Source of the DNA: Rotaria sp. Silwood1
Lineage: Eukaryota > Rotifera > Eurotatoria > Philodinida > Philodinidae
Assembly (NCBI GenBank): GCA_905250075.1
Contig: CAJNOP010000020.1
Coordinates: forward strand, 192,214-256,213
DNA: 64,000 nucleotides
Reading direction: 5' to 3'
Under the pieces are notes generated by a model that saw only the letters and a program-made list of their open reading frames with translations, did not search any database and was not told the origin of the DNA. Both the position numbers and the translations under genes were made by a program. Below are positions 1-11,836 of the stretch, in pieces. The first letter of the stretch is position 1. Every line of letters starts with the position of its first letter.

Positions 1-287
1 TTTAAAACCTATATGGTTTTGTAGCCCGTGAAAAGAGCTATCCGATGGTATATAATTGAAGCTAACTTTTTTGAATTTATATGGATAAAACTAATATGAA
101 AGGTTGTCATGTAATTACTATGTATTCGTCACAAGATCATTCGAAATCATAAGGAAGGAAGTCGTCAAATGTATTGGAAAGTACTCGCCAGTTGAAGCTC
201 TTTCATCCGATATATGATTGTGTTGGATACAGTATGAAAAGTTCAATGGGCCAAATTACGGTCTTATGCGCCCCCGTTCTTTCTGAA
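1..287. other. Spacer at left window edge
   Basis: No coding frame or RNA gene is visible. This is the 3' flank of the minus-strand gene that follows. It is a little less AT-rich than most spacers here, with a short C-run near 270, and no element boundaries can be seen. Confidence 0.5.
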
Positions 288-1271
288 TTAATAAATTAAA
301 CTATAAATATGCATTTTTGGTGGTGTTCGTTTATTTGTTGGTGTTGTAACTGTATAAACTAATTCACCATTTGATGTTACATCTATACTTTGTATACCAT
401 TTGGTTCAGATAAACAATGAACTATTTGTGCTGGTTGTAAACTAATATCAACAATAACTATTTCATGTACATTTGTTGTTGATGATTGTGGAACATAAAT
501 AATAACAATTAAATTTGATTGTTTTGGTACAAGTAAGACACGTTCAATACGTGATGATAATAGTTTATCAAAATATTTTACAAAATCAAGTGGTATTATC
601 GTATTTTGATTATTCGAAAAAAGTAATAAACGATCAGTTGTTGTCATATTAACATCATGTACAGCAACACGATCTTGTTCATCACATGATATTCCAATAG
701 GATCAATTAAAATATTTGATATTGGTTTTGTAAAATCTAATTGATCTAAAAGATTAACTTGTTTTATTTTATGATTTATATTAAATTGATAACATTGTCG
801 TTTTGTACGACTACATGTCCATATTTGATTTTTTTTATGATAATCACAACGAACTATCATAAGTGGATCGTATGGAAAAAATAAACGTAATATTAATGCT
901 CCATGATGTGTATGTAATGTTAAAATTTGTGTATCAATTTCAAATGCAATTAAATAATCTTGTGTTGCTGTAAATGATGATATTAAACGTATATTAGACA
1001 AATGAAAACGTTCTCTTAATAAAGGTTGTCGACGAAAATGACGTGAATATGAAAATATACGTACTTCACCTTCAATATCACATAAAAATATTCGTTGTTC
1101 TATTGTTGATATAACCCATTTTGCAGATATATCTAAATCAACTGTATAAAGTTTATAAACACATAGTATATCTGTTGAATAATATTGATCCATATAAGAT
1201 TCTGGTGATGTTAATCCTGTTTCTTTAGAATTAGTATTTTTAACACGTATTGTACCAAGTATTTTACCCAT
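288..1271 (-). CDS. Beta-propeller-like protein, unrecognised family
   Basis: An uninterrupted 327-residue frame with the amino-acid makeup of a real protein, unlike the low-complexity frames in the spacers. It is built from repeated short beta-strand-like units: hydrophobic strands ending in D/N-G or D-I turns, for example WVIST..FLCDIEGEVRIFS, LIAFEIDTQILTLHTHHG, IWTCSRTKRQCYQF, IGISCDEQDRVAVHDV and IQSIDVTSNGELVYTV. This pattern suggests a WD40- or NHL-type beta-propeller. No catalytic motif, signal peptide or membrane segment is visible. The ATG at 1271 was taken because no acceptor is seen just upstream, but an additional 5' exon cannot be excluded. I do not recognise a specific family, and the fold is inferred from pattern only. 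Confidence 0.65.
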   Translation of the reverse strand: MGKILGTIRVKNTNSKETGLTSPESYMDQYYSTDILCVYKLYTVDLDISAKWVISTIEQRIFLCDIEGEVRIFSYSRHFRRQPLLRERFHLSNIRLISSFTATQDYLIAFEIDTQILTLHTHHGALILRLFFPYDPLMIVRCDYHKKNQIWTCSRTKRQCYQFNINHKIKQVNLLDQLDFTKPISNILIDPIGISCDEQDRVAVHDVNMTTTDRLLLFSNNQNTIIPLDFVKYFDKLLSSRIERVLLVPKQSNLIVIIYVPQSSTTNVHEIVIVDISLQPAQIVHCLSEPNGIQSIDVTSNGELVYTVTTPTNKRTPPKMHIYSLIY

Positions 1272-2772
1272 TGCATGACCATGTGAAGGTATAAAATGAA
1301 ACTATTTCATTCATTAATAAGGAAAGTAATATGTACAAAATGATCCAAAAGTCCGTTAGGAAAAAGAATGTAAATAACTTTTGAATAAATCAAGTCATAG
1401 ACGTGAACTTTCTATCACTTAATCTAAGTTTATTAAAAATTTTGTTTTTTATAGGTGTATTTTTGAGTTCGCTATTCAAAGTGCCTATACTGAAATGAAA
1501 CTCACAAGTTCACTGTTTTGAAATTTTTAAACCATGAGACATTAGATAGAATTTTCATTTGGAAATATTGCATTTTTCTTTATTGTTTTCTCTTTTAATT
1601 CGATCTAGTCTTTAATATAACATCTTATAGACATTGTCTTTCATATGTTATCATATAAAGAATTCGAAAGATACTATCTAGAAATTGAATGCATTTCATA
1701 ATATAAATACAAAGACCCCTTTCATTTTGTTAAACGAGTTACTGATTTCTATTATAATTCTAAAAAAAGACCATTTCAAACAACTAGAACATTTTTTCAC
1801 TAGTGACATGAACTGTATCACCTTTTTTTTTCTGTCATAACTGTCGGACGTTCAGAATGTGACATGTCTAACACAAATATCAGTTTCATGAATGTCTTGA
1901 GAGACTTCTTTAATAGTATTTTCATTTATTGTATTTGTGCGTCAAATTTTACTGACATGATTTGTTTTACAATCATAGGTGACTGTAAAATTGCTAACTC
2001 CAAACGACTTGAATGGAGAACGAAATGTCTAAAATATGACACATAATTATTTTAAATATCAACAGTATAGAATTCAGAGTATGACTTTAAGAAAAAAAAA
2101 CTGTTAATGCAATCCCTGCGGGATTAAAATGTCAAATGTAATGTAGTTGCTGTTGCTAATCAAAGGAGATTACATTATTTTATCTATTTTTGGAATACAT
2201 TTCTTCACCATGTTTTTATTTAATTCCTCAGAAATACAATAAGGAAGTAGTTCATATATTAGAATGAGACGTTCTTAATATACACTCTGTGACTGTATAT
2301 CTACATCCATCAACGTTTGGAGAGAAGTCTAACGATTGATGTTCATGCATGATTCATTTGAGTGAATACACCTTCTGCAAATGTATTTGAATAGAGAATA
2401 GAATAAATATTTATGGTTCAACTGATCACTATCATACAAGTTGTGTATAACCATAGGAAACTTCCTCTTGACTTTCATAATTATCTATATCTTCAAAAAT
2501 AAAAATGTATTCTCGTACAAGCTAAAAACTTGTCACAAACTGATCGAGAACTGAATGTGTTTTTTAGTATGAATTTAAGAAATCAGAAACAAGGACATTA
2601 ATTCAAACAGAAACTTTCATTGACTCTCACTACAAAATAATTTAAGTTTAGTTCGAAAACAAAAATTCTCAATGAGATACATTATTTGATTTGAATTATG
2701 TTGAATAAAACTTAATGAAACATTAAACAAAATTATAGAAGACTTATATAAACTGATTGAACTTTTTAAGCG
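1272..2772. other. Intergenic spacer with a dispersed-repeat copy
   Basis: AT-rich spacer between two minus-strand genes. The only structure noticed is at about 2095-2250, which resembles a stretch inside an IMP4 intron (about 54260-54380). Both copies carry a TGTAG.TGCTGTT core followed by a TTTTATCT stretch, then CTCAGAAAT.CAATAAG- or TTCAGAAATTTAATAAG-like sequence. The 60-residue frame at 1864-2046 has no recognisable features and was not called. Confidence 0.45.
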
Positions 2773-4524
2773 TTATTCACATTTATCTTTATCCTGATGG
2801 ACTTTTGGAATACATTGTATATATATATATATAATTACTTGTTTAAGTTGTTGTGATATTTTATTGAGTACACGTTCAATATCATCAACCATAGCATTCA
2901 TTTCATGTGTTTCATAATCAGTTGAATATCTTGGTGAACTATTTAATTTAATTTAAAATACAAAACAATAATAATAATAAAAGAGAAATTGAAATAATTA
3001 ATATTTACATTAATGGTAAATGAAATGATTGAGCTGTACTTAAACTTTTACGTATACCATCAAGCTCATTTGTTGATCTATAGAATGATTTTGAAATCAA
3101 ATCATGTGTTTTTCTTTTTAAGAAAATAAAAATTTACTCTTTGATATTTTTATTGACATGATAAAGATTTTGTAAAAGTTGATCACGTTGTTCTCGGTAT
3201 TCATTTGTTATTCTCATATAAGCTCGTTCAACATCATGAACAGCTGTTTTAGCAACTGATGATGAACGAGATAATTCTTCATTCAAAGCATCTAATGTTA
3301 AGAAAAATGATAAAACAATATTTAATTTATATTCATAAGTCGTAATTTTACGTTTGAAAGTTTCATAGCTATTTCTACCTGTTATAATCATTTAAAGCAA
3401 AAAAAATTGTTCTTAATATAACTTATATGGTATCATCACGTAAAAGTTTATTAACTCGAAAAAAAAATTAAAATTTCAAATCGTTCTTTTATTAAAGGCT
3501 ATTTTGTTTTACTAAGGACATTGTCCCTTTTCCAGATGTTAAAATCAAAATTTCTTCAATTTTTGGTATAGCTTTGAAGTATTGTCTGTCAAATACCTTA
3601 CTCATGACGACTCTCCGTTGTTAACTAGTACTTTCATTAAACGTAAATCTCGAAATCCCTAGCAGAAAAACTCATACGACGATCAACCTCTTTATGAAAA
3701 ATTTTCCGAGTGATAATAATTATTTGTCATTTCAAAGGCGCTGAAAGTATGGGTAGTCATGGATTTATAACATCACCAGTTTTCGATCACTTTAGTTGGA
3801 GAAAAAAGTCCTGATACGTATAAAAAAGTTTTTTTTTTTGTATTTTTCTCAACATCAGTTTTTGAACAAAACAAAACGAAACTTTTCTCCCACATGGTAT
3901 GTTTGATTGGACTCAAATTGGAATGTATACTAATTTTATTCTTTAAAATGTTATTCCTAAGAAACTTGACAGCTTTTTAAAAAAAAAACATGTTTTTTTA
4001 CGGTGCTTCTAGTATTTTTCTTCTCGCGAGCTATTAGAACGACATTTTTGAAAGAAAAAAAACACATATCCCGATTTGATGGTAGTTGTCATGAAAAAAT
4101 GAAGTATAGTTTTCGGGAAGAACTGCTAACCACTTTTGATCGTTGCAACCCGGTATGTCTCTGAAGGAAACATCGAAGGAGCTGTGAGTCTATAGCAGTG
4201 TACATTCAAGGGATCTCCTTAAATAAGAATTGACGAGTTTTTCTAGTCGTTGAAATATGTAAGTAGAACAAATCCAATATAAACCTTTTAGAATTTTATA
4301 TATTTCTGAAAGGGTTTAAATCTTCCAATAAAAAAATTCTTTTGATTGAAAACGATGTTTTTCTTTTTAAATTAATATCTCATTTCTTAATAATTCTCTT
4401 GTAATCATTATTTGGAACACTCACTTGTTCGCTGCTGAAGCGCACGTATTCGAGCTTGTACTTGACGACGTTCATCTATACTTGAGGATAAACTTGTATT
4501 ATTACTTCTTCGTGGTGTTGCCAT
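2773..4524 (-). CDS. Small coiled-coil protein, 4 exons
   Basis: Hand-built model on the minus strand: exons 4425-4524, 3138-3378, 3009-3113 and 2773-2938. Every junction is GT..AG and the phases agree (612 nt, 203 residues plus stop). The protein begins MATPRRSNNTSLSSSIDERR and is mostly charged, heptad-like helix: a segment around residues 60-115 (LDALNEELSRSSSVAKTAV, then ITNEYREQRDQLLQNLYHV) and another around 155-182 (MNAMVDDIERVLNKISQQLK). There is no signal peptide and no clear membrane anchor. The last 20 or so residues are partly encoded by a TA-dinucleotide tract (IIYIYIQC) before VHQDKDKCE. The length and helices would fit a small tethering, SNARE-like or scaffold subunit, but no family is recognised. 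Confidence 0.7.
2815..2832. repeat. (TA)n microsatellite inside the last coding exon
   Basis: A run of TA dinucleotides that, in the model of the overlapping minus-strand gene, is translated as part of an I-Y-I-Y-I stretch near the C-terminus. Length changes here would alter the C-terminal tail. Confidence 0.8.
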
Positions 4525-4847
4525 ATCTCTGTTTTTTTTTTATTTGCAATCGTTCTCTTCTACGTCAGTTAAGTATTCATATACACATATGCATACACGT
4601 TTAGTATGTATTTTTTTAAATAAGCAGCCGAACGTTCGAAGCAATCATTGAAAAGTATTTAAAGGCTGACAAACATAACATTCACATTTCTTTAAGTGAT
4701 TTAATCATTTTTCCGTCAAAAAAAAACAAGATGAAAAAAAGAGAAAGAATAGAATTTCAAGTAAAGGTTCGTTTTTTTTTATTGTCAACATTAAAGTATC
4801 ATGTTAAAGAGTTAACTTTCCTTCAGTTTACTAGATATCGTGCTTCC

Positions 4848-5588
4848 TTATGCAGTAGTTCCCATTGTTATGGTACTTGTCTGTGTTGTTTCAACTGTCG
4901 ATGCTCTAGTAGTTCCCATTGTTATGGCACTTGTCTGTGTTGTAACAACTGTCGATGTTCCAGTAGTTGTCGGTCTTGTAAGGGGTCCTATTGTTGTAAC
5001 AATTGTCGATGATATGGGGACTGATAATGTTGTGGTAGTTATCGGTGTTGTAGGAACTGAAAAACATTTAAAAAAGACTCGAATGATATAATTAATTGTG
5101 AAGGTTTTACTTGATGGACAAGGTTCACCAATATAGAAGCTAGTGTCAGTGCAAAAACAAGCGAAGTGTGCAGTACTATCATTGTTATCAGTAAACGAGG
5201 TTGGTGATAACTCTGCACATAAATTATTTGGATCATCACCACATATATTCTTACGTTCGCAAATACCTAAACATATATCTTTTAAGAAATTTATTTAGAA
5301 AAATAAATAAAAATCATACGGCAAGGTTGATCAAGTGTATAGCGTTGATCGGGACAAGTACAAGCGACTTGTCCATTACTTATATGAAAACACATATAAC
5401 CATTTGTCGCATTATAATATTCATTCAATTCGCATACACTACAATCTATTGTAAAAAAAAAAAAAAGAAGAGTTACAAGAGATCATTGTTTATTCAAATA
5501 CGAAGTTATATCAAATATACCTGAAGCAGCATTAGTATGTGGAAATGATGTATAAATTGCAGCAACGATAAAAAGAAAGACGAGCATG
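4848..5588 (-). CDS. Small secreted Cys-rich protein with Thr-rich mucin-like tail
   Basis: Minus-strand model with exons 5521-5588, 5320-5445, 5111-5266 and 4848-5058. All junctions are GT..AG and the phases sum to 561 nt, 186 residues. It begins with a signal peptide, MLVFLFIVAAIYTSFPHTNA. Two short EGF-like Cys-rich modules follow: CSVCELN...YMCFHI...CTCPDQR...PC in exon 2, and ICERKNICGDD...LCAEL...FACFCTD...GEPC in exon 3. The last exon encodes about 70 residues dominated by T, S, P and I with near-repeats of the type VTTQTS.ITMGTT, which would be heavily O-glycosylated. It is likely an extracellular matrix or mucus component. The repeat unit occurs about twice, so copy number may vary between alleles. 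No enzymatic motif is seen. Confidence 0.8.
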
Positions 5589-6849
5589 TTGTTTTTCTTC
5601 GTACTTGAGCTAAAATGAATGATAATTTATTTGAGAGTATCATGCTGATTTTTACAAATATAACATTTGGTCAAATTCACATAAGATTAATGATTTATTA
5701 TTTCTAGGAATGATTCACTGATAATCGTCGATTTTCTTTTCTAGAATATACTTCCATACTTTAGTCACATCATCCAATATCTAAAACAAGCCTAATATAT
5801 TAAACTGTACTGTTTATATGCAAAGAATTTAAACAAAGTATCATATTTTCTTCATTCTAAAAACTTTATCAAATGAAAACCTTTTAACATTATTAATTTG
5901 ATATTGATTTATTGAAGTCTCTTCTGTCTTTTAATGACGAATATATAAAATATCAGAACAAGTGATAATACTCTCATACGAAAGAAACGCATTATAAACC
6001 TTCTATTAATGCATACTTCTTAAAAAAAAAGAAAATATTTCCATAAAATTCAATCAAATTTTGAATAGATTTAGTATTGTCCACAATAGCCAATATTCCT
6101 AGTGGTTGCTCCTGATTTCTCGTGATTTTTCTTCATTTCTAAGCATTTTCAATCATTCTTATTGATTCATAGTAAACCGATAAAAACTGATTTTTAGCGA
6201 TAGGCATCACCAGAAATCAATTTATTCTAGCTTGATTTTATCTAATTGTTTATAATTGACTACCAAATTTGAATATCATTATCTCTTGCATATATTTTAA
6301 GAATGAAGACAATAGAAATAACTCAATAACTCTAGTGTCACTATTGTGTTCATATACGTCACAATTCTTCGAATTCAAAGAGAATGTCTTGTTCTATTAG
6401 AAATACAACAGTGTACATGAACAATAGAATACACACGAGTGCGTCACATTGACTATGGCTGGTTTTGATTTCTCCGACTCTCATATCAAATATATTTTAA
6501 TTGATTAAATATAAAAATTATTTATATTATTCAATTGAAATTAGATTAGATGATACTAAATCTATTTAAATTTGACAGAATCTTATGAAAATACTTCCAT
6601 TAAAGGATATGCATTAATGAAACGTTATATTCCGTTTTTTTTTGTAAGAATTCTTTCACTTTGAACAGTTTTTATAATTTCGTCTTCAAAAAAGAAATAA
6701 ATTCAACAGATTAATATCAAACTAATTATAGAATTGTAATAGATTTTTCATTTTGGAAAATGTTTAGAGTGGGGGAAAGTTTAGTAAATTTTGATTAGAT
6801 TCTTCACTAATATTTTCGCTTAACCTTTCCATATACTTATACATGTATA

Positions 6850-7995
6850 AAATAAAAAGCAAACGTTTCGATCAACATTTATTTGATGATTTATTTTCTC
6901 TAAAGTGATTTCTATAGCTTTCGGAACAAGTCATCAAATTGACAGATGAATATTTTCATCGAAGACATTTTACTTCATCAAATAAAACATTAGAGCATTG
7001 TTAATATTTTATTAGTTTTTGCTTTTAACTAATTATTTTGAAATTCTGTCATCTCTTATTCGATGTAGAATTTGAATGGCCTACATTTCAGTGAATGTTA
7101 CTAATTTAACAATGTATCATTAATTATTAAAAAGAAAAAATTCTGTTTATACTTTGAGTTTGTAAGTAGGTCATTCGAGAGAACAAAAAAAGCATAACAA
7201 AATCATAGAGGACTTCTATTCTATCAACACGATTCATATCAGTAGGAGGATAAAGAGTAAAGTAATGTTTCCAATTACACTATATTAATAATGAAATATA
7301 ATTCTCATAAATAATGCAAGTGTAAACTTTGAAATCTAATATATTTTCTAAATGAAATCTTATACTTTTGAATGAAAATTATTTTTCTTCTACTAAATGT
7401 ATTATAGAGTTGATCGAACACTTTGGCTTTTTTCTTTGTATCATTTCAATGATATTTTCTAGCTAAGTCTCATTCGAAAGTACATAAGATCTCATCTACG
7501 ATATATATATATTAGATTTTAAAGTTTACAGTTGCATTATATTTTAGAATTAAATGTAATTATCAATATAGTATAATAGTAAACATTAATTTATTCTTTA
7601 TCATCATACTGACATGAATTATTTTGACAAAAATTTTAGATAATTTTATTTTGCTTTTCATATTTTCTCAAATGACGTAGTTACATACTCAATATGTAAA
7701 CATAATCTTTCTCTTTTAAATAAGTAATGCTACATTATTAAATTAGTCATATTCACTTAAATGTAGGCCATGCAATTCTACATTAAATAATATATGACAG
7801 AATTTTCAAATGATTAATTAATAATGACAAGTAGTAGAATATTGACAGTACTGCAAACTTTTTTATTCCATAGACTAAAATATTCTAGCTAAAAATATTC
7901 ATATGTCGACTTGATAACTTGTCTCGACAGCTATAGAAATCGTTTGGAAGAAAACAATTCATCAAATAAATACTTTTCCGAACGCTTATCTTATG
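6850..7995. repeat. Large imperfect palindrome (inverted repeat, arms about 550 bp)
   Basis: The left arm (about 6850-7415) reads again, as its reverse complement, in the right arm (about 7430-7995). Matching landmarks include TTTCTATAGCTTTCGGAACA near 6910 with TGTCTCGACAGCTATAGAAA near 7922-7941, GGCCTACATTTCAGTGAATG near 7078 with CACTTAAATGTAGGCC near 7754-7769, and a GCAAGTGTAAACTTTGAAAT block near 7316 with its complement near 7520. Coordinates of paired blocks sum to a constant of about 14845, so the centre is near 7422. The arms have diverged by small indels and substitutions; I judge identity at roughly three quarters. It is probably an old fold-back element or inverted duplication, and it carries no open frame. 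Confidence 0.8.
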
Positions 7996-9784
7996 TTTTA
8001 GAATTTTCTGATTTTATCATTCGATACGAGATCAGATATTTGACAATTTTTGAATAATAAAATTCTCCGACATCTATATGTTTGCATAAGCATACGTTTA
8101 TTAAACTCAGCAATACTTTTTAAGCTTTTTTCTCTCTTTTAATACACAATAAGATATCATATATTCGATAACACAAAGAACACACTACATTGTAACTCTT
8201 GCATTATTAAAAGTTCTGGTAAAATCAACAAACATGTGAATACAGCTTTTCACATAGGACAACGTATAGAGAATATCTAAAATATAATAATATTCACAGC
8301 GTCACTTATTATTCGATAAAGAAGAATAAGATACGTTTTTATTAAATAAAGAATATTACATATAAGAACTGCATATTATTTTCGGTACATTATTACACTA
8401 TGAATTCAATTGATAAGAACTGTAATAGCGGAAGTACAAAAGTACTATTAAATTCATTTAGAAAATATAATTCTCAAGTGAAATTAATTACAACAATGAC
8501 ATTATGTTAATAAAATATTTTTAATAAGGAACAGAAAAAGTATTTTCATAGATAATTATTCTATAATAACATAAATTATGAGTTACTAATGAATAATACA
8601 TGATGTAAAAAATAGAATAGGTGTCAATAAAGAATGAATACAAATTCAAAAATAAGAACAATTCTTATATTTTAAAATTATGATTTTATAGTTGTGAAAA
8701 AAAAAACAAATTTATTTTCATAATTAATTAGTGACGACTTATGATAATCATTCAATGTGATATTTAGTGAAAGAATTTTACATAATATAATGAAAGAGAA
8801 ATGGCACTGAATCATATTAGTTTAGTAATAAAAGTAAGACAACATTAATATCATTTCATAAACAATAGTACACGAAAGACTTTTTTCGAATTAGTTGAAA
8901 TCCAAAAGAGACGAAAAGAATTTATCGATGTAAACTTTCCTTTACATTGATCTAATTTGAAGATGAAAAACACTTTTCAACAAATAATTATTTATATTAA
9001 ATGATTGTCTAATTACAATCCATTTGTATGTCGAACAGAATTTCCATCTCTTTCACTTTTTTTCATATGAAAAACTTTGGTTTATTTTTACTTCAAAAAA
9101 TTCGACGCAATAAAATTTGTTAATATTAAATAAGTTATAGTAGCTGTCGGTTACAGTCTATAATTACTTCTATATAATTCCTTTCTGTGTTCTATTTCAG
9201 TAAGCAATGTAAATGTCAAAACTATGCTTTTGATAGAAATGAGGCATTTATCCGATGATTTTTATAATTAAATGTCAGCAGATTACATAGCTGCAGAAAA
9301 TTTCAAATAATAAATGTATTTATGTTCAAAATAGAAATGATGTATTTAATAAAATATTCATTGTCTTTTATATATTACTTATTATGTTTTGAAACTATGA
9401 GAATAGAAAAAGTACTATGAAAAGAAGCAGCAAGTTATTTAGACCTATAGAAATATGGCAAGTCCACAAATAAAAAGAAACAGCTGTACCCTTTTCTGAT
9501 TTAAGAAGGTGGCAGCCCTAATGTAAAGGCTTTTTCTTTTTTATATATGATTTTCTGTTTCCCTATTACTGTCAGAAACATATACAAACTATATTTCGAA
9601 GTTATCTATCGAGATTATATATATATATATATATATCAACAACGTTAATAGGAATATTTACATTGGAGCTAGCCTTGAAACTAAAGAATAATTATATTAG
9701 GGTTGTTTTGTTTTTCTTAACTCTGACGATGACACTCTATGTTCGAAGAATCTTGATAAACATTATATATTCTTCGACTTTTCT

Positions 9785-9789
<5 letters not shown>

Positions 9790-9815
<26 letters not shown>
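9790..9815. repeat. (TA)n microsatellite
   Basis: An uninterrupted alternating TA run. A similar shorter run lies at about 9617-9634. These are common in this AT-rich sequence and have no visible role. Confidence 0.8.
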
Positions 9816-9816
<1 letters not shown>

Positions 9817-10566
9817 ATCAAATGACAACAATAATAATATAGAGAAATTAGATATATGGTGAAAGTTAATTTATTCAAATGGAATATATAAACTTCTATT
9901 TTGTTTTATCACTCATTGCAATTAATACAATTTTAACTTATATATTTTACGACTGATTTACATTCAAATATTATATTCATGCTATTAGAATGATGATTTT
10001 CATATAGAAATAATCAAAAAAAGATATATTCGGACATCTATTACTTCTTTCTTCATATATTTTTCCTTTAATATAATAAGAGTACAAATATTGAAAGTTC
10101 TCCTTTGTCTAAGTGCAAATATATTCTTTCTTCAGCATTTGATAGTTCTAAATTTATACTCTATTCCATATGGAAATCAAAGTTTAGTTCTTTTGTGAAG
10201 AAGAGAAAATTAATTCATTATTATTATTGTACAAATCGACCGATAGAAAAAAAAACTACTGTTAACTCTCTCTCTCTCTCTGAACAGTTTTTAGACTACT
10301 TATGATTGTTATAATTAGTTTTAATTTACCGAATGTTCATATTATAAATAATCATTATACAGAAATGAGCAATTATAGTAAACTATTCAAAACTGTTGAA
10401 TTAAATGATACAAGAAATCATTTTATTATCTTGACAGACACATATCTACATTTAACATGCATACATTTTTTTTTTGTTTTTATTTGTTTTACAAAAAAAA
10501 AAAAAAAAAAAAGAAAAATACAATCACGATAAAATATAAACAAAAAAGAAAAAACGAAAAATTTGT

Positions 10567-11836
10567 TCAAGGCGAACATGAACCGGTTGAAACTGACGAT
10601 GATGGTATAATAGATCTTGTAACAAGTCCAAGTTCCCATATTTTAATATCAATTAATTGATCTGATGATGGTAATGTTACTTTAATTGATGAAAACCATG
10701 ATTGAAAATGTATTGGTACACGTGGATTTCTTAAAAGAAAATCATAAAACCATTCTGATGCCATATTAATTGGTGAGAATTGATGAGAATAATTATCCAT
10801 AACGATTTCACAAGCTCGACGTCGTGCCATTTGTTCGGCTATTGTTAATGATGCATCAGCTGGTAATTGTGTTATAAGCTCATTAGCTAATGATTTTTCT
10901 TCTGTACGTGTTAATGGTGGTATACCAAGACGAATTGATTCCATTACTTTTGGTATGGGTATATTTAAAGATGAATTATCTAATTCATTCGATAGAATAG
11001 AATTATTATTTGTTGAATCTAATCGTTTAGTTTTTGGTAACTAAAATAATAAAAGAAGATTTTTGTTTTTTTTTTTTTTTCGTTTTGTTTTTATTAATTA
11101 AAAAAATAATTCTTACTGGCTCAGATTTAATATGATTCATATCATGTGTATCTATGTCAGCGTGTGGATCACAATCAATTGAAAAAAAAGTAAATTCTGA
11201 TTGAGATGCATTTTTTGATTCAATATTATCTCGTTTGCTAATTGAAGGCTGAAGTAATAAAAATATTGACATTAAGTTTCGTTTTGATTTCGTAAAAATA
11301 TTTCTTATCTTACATCAGTATTTTCAAGAACTTGAATTGAATCATCATCTTTGTAAGTATTTTCATGTTCGCTTTCCATATCATGATGTTCGTTTCTAGA
11401 GCGATGAGGCTGTTCATATGAATTTGGTGATGGTCTTTTTAATGGTAATGATAACATGCCAGATAATGGTGTTGATAGTGATCCAGTTTTTGCATAAGGT
11501 CGTTTAAAATGATGTAATTTATAAAAGTGTTTTTGACATAAGGATGAACGAAACACTAAATTTCGACATTCATATCCATCAGGTGAGTCACATAATGGTC
11601 GCCATTGTTTACCATCAAATTTATGACGTATACCATTAGAACTAACACGTATAGTATTTCGTAATGGATGTGCATGTGTTGATGGATGTTGTTGTTGTTG
11701 CTTGCTTATCCAAAGAAGATCTGGCATCATTGAATGACTTGTTGGATGAGCAGATGAGGATGATACTGATGATGATGATGTTGGTAAGATAGGCATTTGC
11801 ATACGTTTCATTGCTTCATTTGAAACTTGATTTATT
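10567..11836 (-). CDS. Probable nuclear protein with a C3H-type zinc-binding motif (5' end not found)
   Basis: Minus-strand exons 11314-11836, 11117-11248 and 10567-11040, with intact phases and GT..AG junctions. A 3' splice acceptor (TTCTTTAG) directly precedes 11836, so at least one 5' exon is missing. If translation instead starts at the in-frame ATG at 11811 the product is 367 residues. Numbered from that Met, the order is a Ser/Gln/His-rich start (1-50), then a compact segment GIRHKFDGKQWRPLC with Cys74, Cys82, Cys92 and His95 (C-x7-C-x9-C-x2-H) inside a basic region. This resembles small C3H zinc-binding motifs of DNA-associated proteins. A basic/Ser-Pro linker follows, then an IKSEP sequence (a psi-K-x-E type SUMO acceptor) at the end of exon 2, and a helical C-terminal half with MARRRACEIVMDNY and ASEWFYDFLLRNPRVP. 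A transcription-associated role is inferred; no family is recognised. Confidence 0.7.

Larger units (their letters stand above)
5589..10566. other. Gene-poor AT-rich spacer
   Basis: About 5 kb with no supportable gene. It contains the large imperfect palindrome at about 6850-7995 and TA microsatellites near 9617-9634 and 9790-9815. Short open frames at 10.1-10.6 kb translate to Ser/Ile/Lys-rich low-complexity peptides and were rejected. Confidence 0.6.

Noticed and set aside
4731-5091. Cys/Ser/Val-rich plus-strand frames
   Set aside because: They are antisense shadows of the Thr-rich last exon of the secreted protein gene, which has correct splice sites and a signal peptide.
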